Below, piece after piece: positions 1 through 8,650 of a DNA stretch of 15,426 bases (the first letter of the stretch is position 1; each line of letters starts with the position of its first letter). Below the pieces are notes generated by a model. The model was not told where the DNA came from. It did no database searches and was given only the letters and a program-made list of their open reading frames with translations. The stretch is taken from the NCBI GenBank assembly GCA_009699165.1, contig WLOR01000025.1:1-15426 (forward strand), given 5' to 3'. The stretch comes from Actinomycetota bacterium. Its GTDB lineage: Bacteria; Actinomycetota; Actinomycetes; Nanopelagicales; Nanopelagicaceae. The position numbers and the translations under genes were made by a program.

Positions 1-1214
1 CCTGCGTAGTTAATTACTTCGTCCCTTGTACCGTGAATATGTAACACGCTTACAGGCACTGTGGCAGAGCATGAAGATGGATCGATATCCATTGCTCCAG
101 CAAGCCCGGCTATAGCAGCAACTGTTGCTGGGTAGGTACATGCGAACTTATACGTCATGAAATGACCATTTGAGTGACCAAATATAAATATGCGATGTGG
201 ATCAACCGAAACCTTGCTTGATATTTCATCAATAAGTGATTGGATAAAGGCTGCATCATCAACTGGATTATTATTAAAATTACAACAGGCCTTTGATGCA
301 TTCCAAAATTGGTAGCCCTGCGAATCTGGTAGGCCATCTGGAGCAACATAAATAACTCCCCGTTTATTTGCAGCAACATCCATCCTTGCAAATTTTTGAT
401 GATTAAAGCTATTACTCATATATCCATGCAGGTCAATCAAGAGCGGCGCTGGCTTCTTTGGCGAATAATCTTGAGGCAGGGTTACGAAGGTCGCCCTGTC
501 TCCCCCGGCCAGAAAATTTGAACTGCTCATTGCCTCGACTGAGACTAAATCCTTACTCACTGGGCTATTAATTAAAACCAAAGAAGCCAGAAGTAGTAAA
601 ACAAGTGCAATTACTTTTGATCCACGACTACCGATTCGCTGTGGCAGGCCTTGGATTTCGCTATCTCTATCCTGCGTTAAATCCTTCAATACATTGAGAA
701 AATGAAATGCGACTCCCAGTAATGCGCCAACAACCAATACCCATATGGGTGGCGTGCGGTCGGTCGCAAGAAAAATCGATGCAGGTAGAGCGGCGCATGC
801 TATGGCATATGGGAGCGGTGAAAATCTGGAGAATTTAAAGAAAAAGTTGTAGGCGACTCCACAGCCAACCCCGAGCAGATAAACAGCCCCACCTTTGATT
901 CCCAATGGTCCAAGTACGTTAGCGGTAAGCGCTATGGGCAAGAGAATAAATACCGCCTTGCGGAGTTGAAGAACTGAAATCGTGCCATTAACTAAAGGCT
1001 TTTTGCTGCGGTTATGTCTTACATCATCGGGGTAGTCATATAAATCATTGCTCCAACCAATTACTAACTGCCCAAGGAAAACAGTACCTGCGATTACATA
1101 AGCTGGACCTTCCCACCACAGGCGTACTGCCAAAAGAAAAGAGATCGCGGTAATAAGCATGGTGGGGCCAAAGTGTGCGGCCTTTGCAAATGCCCGTAAC
1201 TTTATTAGTGACAC
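1..1214 (-). CDS. UbiA-like prenyltransferase fused to LpqC/PHB-depolymerase-like esterase (3' partial)
   Basis: One uninterrupted frame of about 404 codons runs from GTG at 1214 to the left edge. An in-frame stop at 1221-1223 blocks a longer start. Residues 1 to about 200 look like a UbiA-family membrane prenyltransferase: several hydrophobic segments, a first Asp motif NDLYDYPDD (56-64) and a second, DLTQDRD (178-184). After one more hydrophobic segment (about 201-218) the protein becomes an alpha/beta-hydrolase: LLIDLHG, a nucleophile elbow GHSNG with Ser348, and HIHGTRD with acid residue Asp398. The catalytic His would lie beyond the edge. UbiA proteins normally have about three helices after the second Asp motif, and here only one is seen. 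If that helix exits the membrane, the esterase would be outside the cell. The start overlaps the end of the amine oxidase gene by 10 bases, so the two are probably co-transcribed. Substrates of both halves are unknown. The fusion could also be an assembly artefact. Confidence 0.75.
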   Translation of the reverse strand, partial: MSLIKLRAFAKAAHFGPTMLITAISFLLAVRLWWEGPAYVIAGTVFLGQLVIGWSNDLYDYPDDVRHNRSKKPLVNGTISVLQLRKAVFILLPIALTANVLGPLGIKGGAVYLLGVGCGVAYNFFFKFSRFSPLPYAIACAALPASIFLATDRTPPIWVLVVGALLGVAFHFLNVLKDLTQDRDSEIQGLPQRIGSRGSKVIALVLLLLASLVLINSPVSKDLVSVEAMSSSNFLAGGDRATFVTLPQDYSPKKPAPLLIDLHGYMSNSFNHQKFARMDVAANKRGVIYVAPDGLPDSQGYQFWNASKACCNFNNNPVDDAAFIQSLIDEISSKVSVDPHRIFIFGHSNGHFMTYKFACTYPATVAAIAGLAGAMDIDPSSCSATVPVSVLHIHGTRDEVINYA

Positions 1215-3109
1215 GTGGTTTCAACAGCTTCAGAGGGTGCAACATCCATCCCGGGGCTACGCCTAAAGAAGCCACTTGGTTTTAAGTGGAAGCCGGTGCG
1301 CTCAACAGGCATAACGGGCCAATCCTCGGTGCGCGGGATGTGATTAGTTCCGAATACATACCACAGCACTACATCGGTATTTTCGGTGGGCCGATCTGCC
1401 GAAGTCCAATCTGGCAGACCTGCGCCACCTTCATGTTGAAATGGGTAATCACCTGCTGGGTAACGCTCTTGCTCTTTGTTGGGTGTAACCCACAAATGTT
1501 TGTACATAAAGCCTGCACGTTTTCCAAGTACAGACTCTTCATGAGCAAGTGGATAAGTTGTATGGCCAGGAATTAATTTGTACCCGATGCTTTGTCCCAC
1601 ATGATTTTTTTTATTGGGATTAATGATTTTCCAAAACCGACTCTTCATTGGGTCGATCAAACGCTGGGCACTCTTTTCGCTCTTTAAAATAGTCTCGCGA
1701 GTTTCATATGCCCCACCATATGGATTCTTCTCACCAATTGGGTGAGCAAAAGACTCTACTTCTACAACACTGTTATCTGAGCCATCGATATCTATGTCCA
1801 TCCGAGCACACAAAATATGTTGGTGGTAAGGAGCCCATAGACCAGGCTCTAACTCTGTTGCCGATGGATGAGATTTGCCCGGGGTATCCGCCAGCGTTAG
1901 TACGATTCCAGTTAGTTTTGCTTCAAACTCAATTGAGCCATCTTGATAGAAATACCAAAAATACCCGTACTCATAGTTATTTACTGTAACTATTGATGAA
2001 GCAACAAATCTACGACCGCGGCGAACTTCGGTATGCCCATCTACATCAATGTGCTTCCACAGGATTCCAAAATCCTCTTCGTGCATACAGATTGCATTCT
2101 TTATTGTCCGAACATTGCCGTTGCCTTCAGTCACGCTTGCATCTAAATAGACAATCTCACCTAAACAATCACATCCGAGAGTTAGCGAATTTGTAAAGTT
2201 TCCTAATCCAAATTCACCAGTGTCGAAAGCGTTCTTGCGATAAGCGCCTTGACTTGGATCTCCGTAAGGAATCACTAGTTCGGCAATTGATAGACGGTGC
2301 GCAATTGTTCGCTCTTTGCCCTCATCGCTAAATCGCACATCATGAATAACTAAACCTTCGCGTTGATCAAAGCCAATCCTAAAACTCCAGCGCTCCCAAT
2401 CTATTTTCCAACCATTGACAGTAAAAGAGGCGCCATCGGGCTGGTGAATCATAAGCTCTTTAAGTTTTACAGTAGCCCCAGTCTGAGATTCTCTATAGGG
2501 ACCTGGAGTCTGAGGTATTGGAATATTGTCATTATCTTCAATAGCAACAACTTTTTCGGCATCGATATCTACTATTGCATGCAGTCCATTAATTGGATGC
2601 GCATAGAAATTTGCATCAGGCGTTGGTTGGTGCCACATAGGAGTCCAAATCAGACGGCGTCCATCATCTAAATGCGCTGGAATTTGTGCACCAATCGGCC
2701 ATGTCTCCATGTGCACAGTCGATACATCGGTTATTCCCCTTTTTACCAGCGCTGCAATTACGCCAGCATCTTCGCGGGCTACTTTTATTGCAATCTCTGA
2801 TTCAACTCCCAAGACAGGTGCCTTAGCTCCAGGAATCTCACTCCAGCTCTTTACTTCACCACTAGTTGATATAACACCTTCACTAACAAGTGCGCGTAAG
2901 CGATCCCAGATTGTCACTCGCGCATATCGTTGAAATGAATCTCCCTGTTTAAAACTCTTAATAAAAGCCTTTGATGGTTCCTCCAGCTGAACCATCGCAA
3001 ATAGATGATGATCACCTAGCTTCCATGCCTCACGCGCATGCGTGACAATTTCAATCTGTTCTTCACTGCTGAGTGGATCAAGTGGGTGTCTAAGTTCGCT
3101 CATGCTCAA
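1205..3109 (-). CDS. tynA: Copper-containing primary amine oxidase
   Basis: A 634-residue copper/topaquinone amine oxidase that converts a primary amine, O2 and water to aldehyde, ammonia and H2O2. The active-site set is complete: the topaquinone precursor Tyr379 in the VNNYEY motif, a probable catalytic base Asp296 in AFDTGEFG, and copper ligands His429 and His431 (HQH) and His590 (GTNHIPRTEDWP). Length and residue spacing are close to the Arthrobacter globiformis enzyme (about 640 residues). No signal peptide is evident, so it is probably cytoplasmic. Its ATG overlaps the fdhD stop by 4 bases, which suggests translational coupling. The substrate cannot be read from sequence; methylamine, ethanolamine or an aromatic amine are possible. 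In this C1/choline context, methylamine (giving formaldehyde) would fit the neighbouring FdhD, but that is inference. Confidence 0.95.
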   Translation of the reverse strand: MSMSELRHPLDPLSSEEQIEIVTHAREAWKLGDHHLFAMVQLEEPSKAFIKSFKQGDSFQRYARVTIWDRLRALVSEGVISTSGEVKSWSEIPGAKAPVLGVESEIAIKVAREDAGVIAALVKRGITDVSTVHMETWPIGAQIPAHLDDGRRLIWTPMWHQPTPDANFYAHPINGLHAIVDIDAEKVVAIEDNDNIPIPQTPGPYRESQTGATVKLKELMIHQPDGASFTVNGWKIDWERWSFRIGFDQREGLVIHDVRFSDEGKERTIAHRLSIAELVIPYGDPSQGAYRKNAFDTGEFGLGNFTNSLTLGCDCLGEIVYLDASVTEGNGNVRTIKNAICMHEEDFGILWKHIDVDGHTEVRRGRRFVASSIVTVNNYEYGYFWYFYQDGSIEFEAKLTGIVLTLADTPGKSHPSATELEPGLWAPYHQHILCARMDIDIDGSDNSVVEVESFAHPIGEKNPYGGAYETRETILKSEKSAQRLIDPMKSRFWKIINPNKKNHVGQSIGYKLIPGHTTYPLAHEESVLGKRAGFMYKHLWVTPNKEQERYPAGDYPFQHEGGAGLPDWTSADRPTENTDVVLWYVFGTNHIPRTEDWPVMPVERTGFHLKPSGFFRRSPGMDVAPSEAVETTCH

Positions 3110-3957
3110 CCTAACTCTGAGGGTGAAGTATTAAAAGGTGCATACTGTTTAGCAACGCCTCCACGGGCAAATGCCATCAAAGTTAAGTTGAAATCCGCTG
3201 CTAAATCAATAGCAAGTGAGGTAGGCGCACTCACCCCAACTATCGCCGAAATTCCAGCGCAGATTGATTTTTGTACTAACTCGTAACCTATGCGACCAGA
3301 TACGACTAAAGTCCAATCAACCAACGGGATACTTTCGGCCATAAGTGCTGCTCCAATAACCTTATCGACGGCATTGTGTCTACCAACATCTTCTCGAACC
3401 CAGATAGGTTGACCTAACGCGTTGATGAGCAGGGCCGCATGCAGGCCGCCTGTCTTTTCAAAAATGCGCTGTCGACCATCCAGGAGTGCGGCCATGCCCG
3501 CAAGCTCTTCGAGGGTATGAGGTGTGGTCTTAACAGGTTGAACTCCGCGTTTATGTAAATCGCTTATGTTTGTTGAGCCGCAAACACCACACGCTGAAGT
3601 AATAGTAAATCTTCGCTCCAAGACCCTCACTGAATCTTGAGAATCGCCACTAACTTCTGCAATAACGACGTTAGCTCTTTGGCGCAGTGAAAGTGATTTA
3701 TCTGCACAGACTTTGACACTTATGAGCTCTTTTGGGTTTTTAAGAAACCCTTCCCCCCATAAAAATCCCGCCGCAAGTTCTAGATCTGCCCCTGGCGTGC
3801 GCATGGTGATGCCTAGTTGTTCCTCTTTACCAGAACGTCGTATACGGATTTCAAGTGGCTCTTCGACAACTACAGAGTCCGAGCTTGAAACGGTAGAGTC
3901 GCTTTTTTGAACCTTTACTCTTGCAATCGATGATGGCGCTAGTTCGTCACTTTGCAT
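3106..3957 (-). CDS. fdhD: Formate dehydrogenase accessory sulfurtransferase FdhD
   Basis: A 283-residue FdhD family protein. Known members carry sulfur from a cysteine desulfurase to the molybdenum or tungsten bis-MGD cofactor of formate dehydrogenase, which is needed for its activity. The family signatures are visible: the CGVCG loop with Cys123 and Cys126, the [15 protein letters not shown] block, a [12 protein letters not shown] segment and the terminal FARGG. It overlaps the GMC dehydrogenase by 11 bases upstream and the amine oxidase by 4 bases downstream, so it is embedded in the operon. No formate dehydrogenase subunit is in the window, so the client enzyme must be elsewhere. Its place here suggests that formate from methyl-group or formaldehyde oxidation is burned in the same programme (inference). 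Confidence 0.95.
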   Translation of the reverse strand: MQSDELAPSSIARVKVQKSDSTVSSSDSVVVEEPLEIRIRRSGKEEQLGITMRTPGADLELAAGFLWGEGFLKNPKELISVKVCADKSLSLRQRANVVIAEVSGDSQDSVRVLERRFTITSACGVCGSTNISDLHKRGVQPVKTTPHTLEELAGMAALLDGRQRIFEKTGGLHAALLINALGQPIWVREDVGRHNAVDKVIGAALMAESIPLVDWTLVVSGRIGYELVQKSICAGISAIVGVSAPTSLAIDLAADFNLTLMAFARGGVAKQYAPFNTSPSELG

Positions 3958-5593
3958 GACGATAGAACTCTGTGTTCTGTGGTGGCAGTGGCTTATTGCC
4001 CAAGATTAGATCTGCCGCTTTTTCTGCAACCATCATCACCGGTGCATAAATATTGCCATTTGTGACGTAAGGAAAGACTGATGCATCGCAAACCCGCAAG
4101 CCATCTACTCCATGAACTTTCATTGTCAGCGGATCCACCACAGACATTTCATCAGTACCCATCTTTGCCGTACACGATGGGTGCAGAGCTGTTTCAGCGT
4201 CTTTACGAACCCAATCTAGAATTTCAGAGTCGGTTGTTACGGCCACACCCGGGGATGACTCACCAGCGTTGTAATCATCCATTGCAGGTTGAGTCAATAT
4301 ATTTCGGGCAACCTTAACGGCCTCTATCCACTCACGTCGATCTTGGTCGGTCGAAAGATAATTAAACTGCATAGCTGGTTTTACAAATGGGTCTGCGCTC
4401 TTTATTTTCAGCCATCCACGCGCATCCGAATACATCGGGCCTACGTGAACTTGATATCCATGTCCACGAGTATCTCCCGATCCGTCATATCGAATCGCTA
4501 GAGGCAAGAAGTGGAACATCAAGTTTGGATATGCAACCTCATCATTGCTTCGTGTAAAACCACCGGCTTCAAACTGATTCGTGGCTCCAGGACCTTTTCT
4601 AAAGAATAGCCAAGCCGCACCGATGAATGGCCTACGCCAAAACTGAGTAATTGGTTGTTGAGTTACCGGCAACTTACATTTGTACTGAACATAGACTTCA
4701 AGGTGATCTTGCAGGTTTGCACCTACGCCAGGTAGATGGTGAACCATTTTTATACCAAGAGGCGCTAGCTCTTTTTCATTCCCGATTCCAGAGAGTTGCA
4801 AAATCTGCGGGGTATTTATAGCACCTCCACATAAAATTACTTCTCGCGAAGTAATAATCTGCTTCTTACCTTTGATAAGAACTTCTACGCCCGTTGCAGT
4901 TTTACCCTCAAATAAAACTTTAGTGACGTGAGCCCGCGTCTTAATTGTTAAATTACTGCGCTTCATGACTGGGTACAGATATGCGCGTGCAGCGCTTAAA
5001 CGACGGCCTCTAAATACATTTCTATCAAAGGCGGCAAACCCTTCTTGTCTGTAGCCATTAACATCATCTGTCCGTGGATATCCAGCCTGTTCGGTTGCTT
5101 TAAAGAACGCTGCAAAGAGGGGGCCCTTAACAGGTCCTCGCTCTAATTTAAGCGGTCCACTGTTGCCTCGGAATACATTATTTTGATCGGCTATACAGTT
5201 TTCCATCTTTTTAAAATATGGAAGACAGTGTGCATAGTCCCACGTACTCATCCCTGCATCTTTAGACCATCGTTGATAATCCATTGGATTACCGCGTTGC
5301 CAAATCTGTCCATTAATGGATGATGAACCACCCAATACTTTTCCGCGAGCATGATAAATGCGTCGATTATTCATAAAAGGCTCAGGCTCAGTCTCATACA
5401 TCCAGTCGTAATGCTTATTTCCAATTGGGAAAGCTAAAGCAGCCGGCATATGGATAAATACATCCCACTTATAGTCTCTGCGACCTGCCTCAAGAACCAA
5501 AACCTTATTCAAAGGATTTTCACTCAAGCGATTTGCTAATGCGCTACCCGCTGAACCTCCACCGACAATGATGTAGTCATACTGCGTGCTCAT
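3947..5593 (-). CDS. betA: GMC oxidoreductase, choline dehydrogenase (BetA) type
   Basis: A 548-residue FAD-dependent GMC alcohol dehydrogenase, most like BetA, which oxidises choline to betaine aldehyde and passes electrons to the respiratory chain. Seen: an N-terminal dinucleotide fold GGGSAG (11-16) followed by VLEAG; the GMC block [13 protein letters not shown] (83-95); the second GMC signature [16 protein letters not shown] (256-271); and the C-terminal active-site pair His471 ([11 protein letters not shown]) and Asn514 (TNGNIYAPV). The FAD-linking His of soluble choline oxidases (a His just after GGCSS) is replaced by Ile in GGSSSIN, which favours a dehydrogenase over an O2-using oxidase. 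The start is 22 bases after a terminator-like hairpin, leaving no room for a promoter between them, so it depends on read-through. Another small alcohol is possible, but BetB and the betaine transporter nearby favour choline. Confidence 0.85.
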   Translation of the reverse strand: MSTQYDYIIVGGGSAGSALANRLSENPLNKVLVLEAGRRDYKWDVFIHMPAALAFPIGNKHYDWMYETEPEPFMNNRRIYHARGKVLGGSSSINGQIWQRGNPMDYQRWSKDAGMSTWDYAHCLPYFKKMENCIADQNNVFRGNSGPLKLERGPVKGPLFAAFFKATEQAGYPRTDDVNGYRQEGFAAFDRNVFRGRRLSAARAYLYPVMKRSNLTIKTRAHVTKVLFEGKTATGVEVLIKGKKQIITSREVILCGGAINTPQILQLSGIGNEKELAPLGIKMVHHLPGVGANLQDHLEVYVQYKCKLPVTQQPITQFWRRPFIGAAWLFFRKGPGATNQFEAGGFTRSNDEVAYPNLMFHFLPLAIRYDGSGDTRGHGYQVHVGPMYSDARGWLKIKSADPFVKPAMQFNYLSTDQDRREWIEAVKVARNILTQPAMDDYNAGESSPGVAVTTDSEILDWVRKDAETALHPSCTAKMGTDEMSVVDPLTMKVHGVDGLRVCDASVFPYVTNGNIYAPVMMVAEKAADLILGNKPLPPQNTEFYRHAK

Positions 5594-5615
5594 GCGGCTA
5601 ACTCTACTAATAAAA

Positions 5616-5657
5616 CAACGCCCCTACCCAATGATTTCTCATCGAGTAAGGGCGTTG
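5616..5657 (-). terminator. Rho-independent terminator-like hairpin between proX-like gene and betA
   Basis: On the minus strand, 15 bases after the stop of the binding-protein gene, a 12-base arm CAACGCCCTTAC pairs with GTAGGGGCGTTG. All pairs are Watson-Crick except one G.U wobble. The loop is about 18 bases and the hairpin is followed by TTTTATTAG. On the plus strand the same position is a C-A mismatch, so the element is oriented for leftward transcription. It probably ends or attenuates the transporter transcript, or protects its 3' end. Confidence 0.75.
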
Positions 5658-5671
5658 CTACTAACTTTTGG

Positions 5672-6634
5672 TTACTTACCAAGCCATCCAGCAACAATAT
5701 CTGCATGAGCATCGATCCACTTTTGGGCCGCAGCTTCTGCAGTCATTCCACCTTCAAGATCAGCAGCTACGCCGTTTTGATCATCATTAGTCCACTTGAA
5801 GTTCTTAACAAGTGAAGTAAATGGATCATTGGCATCGTTGAGATTCTTTGAAATTAACTTCACCAGCGGTGTAGCTGGATAGTCTGTGAGACCACTTGCC
5901 AGCGCTGGATCGGTCCAGTCATTGGCAGGGAAGTGAACGTGTCCAGATTCAAGGTTAGGAATCTTTGCAAAGAGTGTCCAAGGCTGCCATGCATAACCGA
6001 TAAATGGAGTCTTATTAGCCTCGGCCTTTGTGAAGCCATCAACTAGTGCTGCCTCTGAGCCAGAGAAAATAACTTTGAAGTTCAACTTGTTAGCTGAAAC
6101 CATTTTTTCACCGATAGTGGTGTATCCGGCTGGGCCTTCAAACCAAGCACCCTTGCCACCTGAGTCTGCAGTCTTGAAAAGATCTGCATACTTGTTGAGG
6201 TTCTTTGAGTCTGTAATATCTGGATACTTTGCAGCCATCCATGGTGCGACATACATTCCAATGAGTCCAACGTTTCCGTTTTCGCCAGCATCAGCAATAG
6301 CTCCGCGATCTAGCCACTCTTGCCAACGGCCGCCGCCCCAATCTTCGATAACTACGTCGATTGTTCCAGCTTCCATTGCATCATATGTAGTTGGGCCTTC
6401 ATCCAGAGTTGTCTGAGTGATTGTGCAACCTAACTCTTTTTTGGCAACTTCAGCAACTACTTGTGCCGACGCTGTATATCCACCCCATGCATGCATGGCA
6501 ATTGCCCATGATCCGCAATCTCCTGAAGTGCCTCCAGCTGAATCATTAACGCTCTTGCTGCAACCTGAAAGAATCAGCGCTGCTGATACAACAACGGTAA
6601 CTACTGCTGAACGACGATTAAATAGTGACTTCAT
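5672..6634 (-). CDS. proX: Glycine betaine/choline-type ABC transporter substrate-binding lipoprotein
   Basis: A 320-residue OpuAC/ProX-family solute-binding protein. It begins with a positively charged, hydrophobic lipoprotein signal peptide ending in the lipobox LSGC (Cys25), so it should be lipid-anchored on the outer face of the membrane. Tryptophans and tyrosines that could form the aromatic cage for a quaternary ammonium are scattered through the mature part, for example around HAWGGY (48-53), IEDWGGGRWQEW (96-107) and YAWQPW (214-219). It follows the permease gene with an 86-base gap and has its own strong AGGAGG site. The terminator just after it suggests it is made in excess over the downstream enzymes. 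Family and transport role are secure. Whether it binds glycine betaine, choline or another betaine cannot be decided from sequence. Confidence 0.92.
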   Translation of the reverse strand: MKSLFNRRSAVVTVVVSAALILSGCSKSVNDSAGGTSGDCGSWAIAMHAWGGYTASAQVVAEVAKKELGCTITQTTLDEGPTTYDAMEAGTIDVVIEDWGGGRWQEWLDRGAIADAGENGNVGLIGMYVAPWMAAKYPDITDSKNLNKYADLFKTADSGGKGAWFEGPAGYTTIGEKMVSANKLNFKVIFSGSEAALVDGFTKAEANKTPFIGYAWQPWTLFAKIPNLESGHVHFPANDWTDPALASGLTDYPATPLVKLISKNLNDANDPFTSLVKNFKWTNDDQNGVAADLEGGMTAEAAAQKWIDAHADIVAGWLGK

Positions 6635-6638
6635 TAAC

Positions 6639-6644
6639 CCTCCT
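6639..6644 (-). promoter_or_regulatory. Strong Shine-Dalgarno site of the binding-protein gene
   Basis: AGGAGG on the minus strand, 4 bases before the ATG at 6634, a full match to the anti-SD core. It supports the chosen start and high translation of the binding protein. The rest of the gap (6645-6721) holds two TATTAC direct repeats but no promoter I can defend. Confidence 0.75.
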
Positions 6645-6721
6645 AAAGAGTTTAAGTTTTGCCATAGCCTAGAGCGGTAATAGGTGTAATACCAGTACTT
6701 TTTGGGGTTATTTGAAGTAAT

Positions 6722-8650
6722 TTAAGCCGAACGACGCGCACCGGCCTGCATTATTCGGTCGAAAATCACGCCGAGCAATAATATGGCTGCTCCTGCAATT
6801 AGCCCTTTACCTTGCAACTCTGGCTTGGAGTTACCAACAATTACTAAGTATCCCAAGCCTCCTGCGCCGACAAATCCACCGATTACTACGACCGCTAATA
6901 CGTATATGAGTCCCTGATTTGTTGCAAGCAAAATTGTTTTCTTTGCGGCAGGCAGCTGCACTTTTGTAATTATCTGCCTAGTCGTAGAGCCAGCTGCTGT
7001 TGCAGCCTCAATAAGCGAATGTGGTACTGCGCGAATTCCTTCACAGACTATTTTCACAACTACAGGGATCGCATAAACAATTCCCGTAGCTATAGCAGTA
7101 AATCTGGTCGGACCAAATAAACCTAACATCGGGACAAGGTAGACGAAGGCGGGCAGAGTCTGACCAGCATCTAAAAATGGCCGTAGAGTTTTCTCAACTC
7201 GATCGCTTCGACCTGTCCATATTCCTAGGGCGATTCCAATGATCATTGTTAATAAACAGCCCACAATTGTCTGTGTCAAAGTAAGCATTGCTTCGTACCA
7301 CAGCCCGGAGACAACAATTGCCATTGCCAAAACAAATGCAAGGATTCCGGTACGCACATCTCCAATAATTAATGCAAGTGCAACAATCATTGCAACCGTA
7401 ACAAACCAAGGTGATGCCGATAACTGTGTTTCGAGTGGATTTAAGATTGCATAGGAGATGAAATCTTTAAATCCGACTGTGAAAATATAGAGGTTATCTA
7501 AAATCCACGATGTCGCATCGTTAGCAATTCGCTCAACCTGCGGTGAGATATCTATCTCTTTAGGCCACACTGCAGCCCATAAAATTGTCCGTGAAATGAA
7601 TATGCCAACAAGGGCAACAACGCCAGATCCAATAAGCGTAAATCGCTTGCGCTTGAACTCTTTTTCTGTGGGTGGCACAAATGTAGTCTGCTTCTTAGCT
7701 GCTGCGCTTGTGCTTCTATCCATCAATATGGCTAGAAAAACCACTGCAAAACCGGCAACAAAACCTTGGCCAACATTTCTAATAATCAACGCCTCAATAA
7801 CTGGCTTGCCTAACCCCGGTGCACCTATTAACGCGGCGACAACAACGAACGAGACGGCAGCCATGACTGTTTGATTAATGCCTAAGACAATCATCTGCTT
7901 GGCCATTGGGATCTGTACTTTGATTAAAGTCTGTTTGTGCGTAGAACCCATCGACTCGGCAGCCTCAATTGGTGATCTATCTAAATTCCTAATCGCATGT
8001 GAAGTGATTCGAATACATATCGGAATTGAGTAAATCATCGTCGCAATTGTTGCCGAAGCTGCGCCAATCATAAAAATAAGCGCGATTGGTGCCATATATA
8101 CCAATGTCGGCAATATCTGCGCCAGATCTAAAAATGGTGTGAGGATTTTCAATACTTTGTCAGATAGCCCTGCCCAGATTCCCAGCGGTATGCCAATGGC
8201 AAGAGAGAGCAAAACGGCGGCAAGTGTCATAGCTATTGAATCCATCGTGAACTGCCACATCCCAAGAGCGCCACAAGCAAGTAAAAGTGAGATTGAAAGT
8301 AAAGCGGTTCTCCATTGACTTGTCGCAAAAACAACAAAGCCAATTATTGCCACAACTCCTAACCAACCAATGATCGGGATGACTGAGTTCGGGGCTGGTA
8401 CTGCAATCAGATTTCTAATAACTTGCACAAATCCATCGATAGCACCGCGAATGGGGTTAAAGAAATAGATAAATGCAGGACTTTCGCTACGATTTCCACG
8501 TAACTCAAGTGCGCGCTTGCCAACAAATGAGGTGAAAGAAGTATTTTCGTAAGTATCAATCTGTAACGTGTTTTTACCTCTTAAGATGTGTCCAAGAATT
8601 ATCCATAGTGTTACAGAACCCAAAAGCAGATAGGGCTTTCTCAAAGCCAT
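6722..8650 (-). CDS. proW: Betaine ABC transporter permease with two tandem transmembrane domains
   Basis: A 642-residue inner-membrane permease holding two ProW/OpuAB-type domains in one chain. Each domain carries an EAA loop that contacts the ATPase: EAAESMGSTHKQTLIKVQIP starting at residue 229, and EAATAAGSTTRQIITKVQLP starting at 548. Each also has the preceding LDLAQILPTLVY or LDAGQTLPAFVY block and a following GAPGLG or GAGGLG motif. Before the first domain are about 90 residues with one hydrophobic helix and a polar stretch, similar to the long N-termini of ProW proteins. One chain could replace the usual permease homodimer. The gene overlaps the ATPase stop by one base (TAATG), indicating coupled translation. 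Duplicated betaine permeases of this size are known from actinobacteria. Confidence 0.93.
   Translation of the reverse strand: MALRKPYLLLGSVTLWIILGHILRGKNTLQIDTYENTSFTSFVGKRALELRGNRSESPAFIYFFNPIRGAIDGFVQVIRNLIAVPAPNSVIPIIGWLGVVAIIGFVVFATSQWRTALLSISLLLACGALGMWQFTMDSIAMTLAAVLLSLAIGIPLGIWAGLSDKVLKILTPFLDLAQILPTLVYMAPIALIFMIGAASATIATMIYSIPICIRITSHAIRNLDRSPIEAAESMGSTHKQTLIKVQIPMAKQMIVLGINQTVMAAVSFVVVAALIGAPGLGKPVIEALIIRNVGQGFVAGFAVVFLAILMDRSTSAAAKKQTTFVPPTEKEFKRKRFTLIGSGVVALVGIFISRTILWAAVWPKEIDISPQVERIANDATSWILDNLYIFTVGFKDFISYAILNPLETQLSASPWFVTVAMIVALALIIGDVRTGILAFVLAMAIVVSGLWYEAMLTLTQTIVGCLLTMIIGIALGIWTGRSDRVEKTLRPFLDAGQTLPAFVYLVPMLGLFGPTRFTAIATGIVYAIPVVVKIVCEGIRAVPHSLIEAATAAGSTTRQIITKVQLPAAKKTILLATNQGLIYVLAVVVIGGFVGAGGLGYLVIVGNSKPELQGKGLIAGAAILLLGVIFDRIMQAGARRSA

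Noticed and set aside
2970..2990. Inverted repeat GGTTC...GAACC inside the amine oxidase gene
   Set aside because: Short, with an 8-base spacer, in the middle of a conserved coding region; probably chance and not an operator.
3038..3286. Opposite-strand open frames over the enzymes, such as plus-strand frames at 3038-3286, 6030-6416 and 10352-10717
   Set aside because: They lie antisense to genes with clear family motifs, lack recognisable domains and have no start signals; they are shadows.
6645..6721. Two TATTAC repeats and a near-palindrome GGT-GTAAT-ACC upstream of the binding-protein gene
   Set aside because: Arms are too short and there are no matching -35/-10 boxes, so I do not call a promoter or operator.
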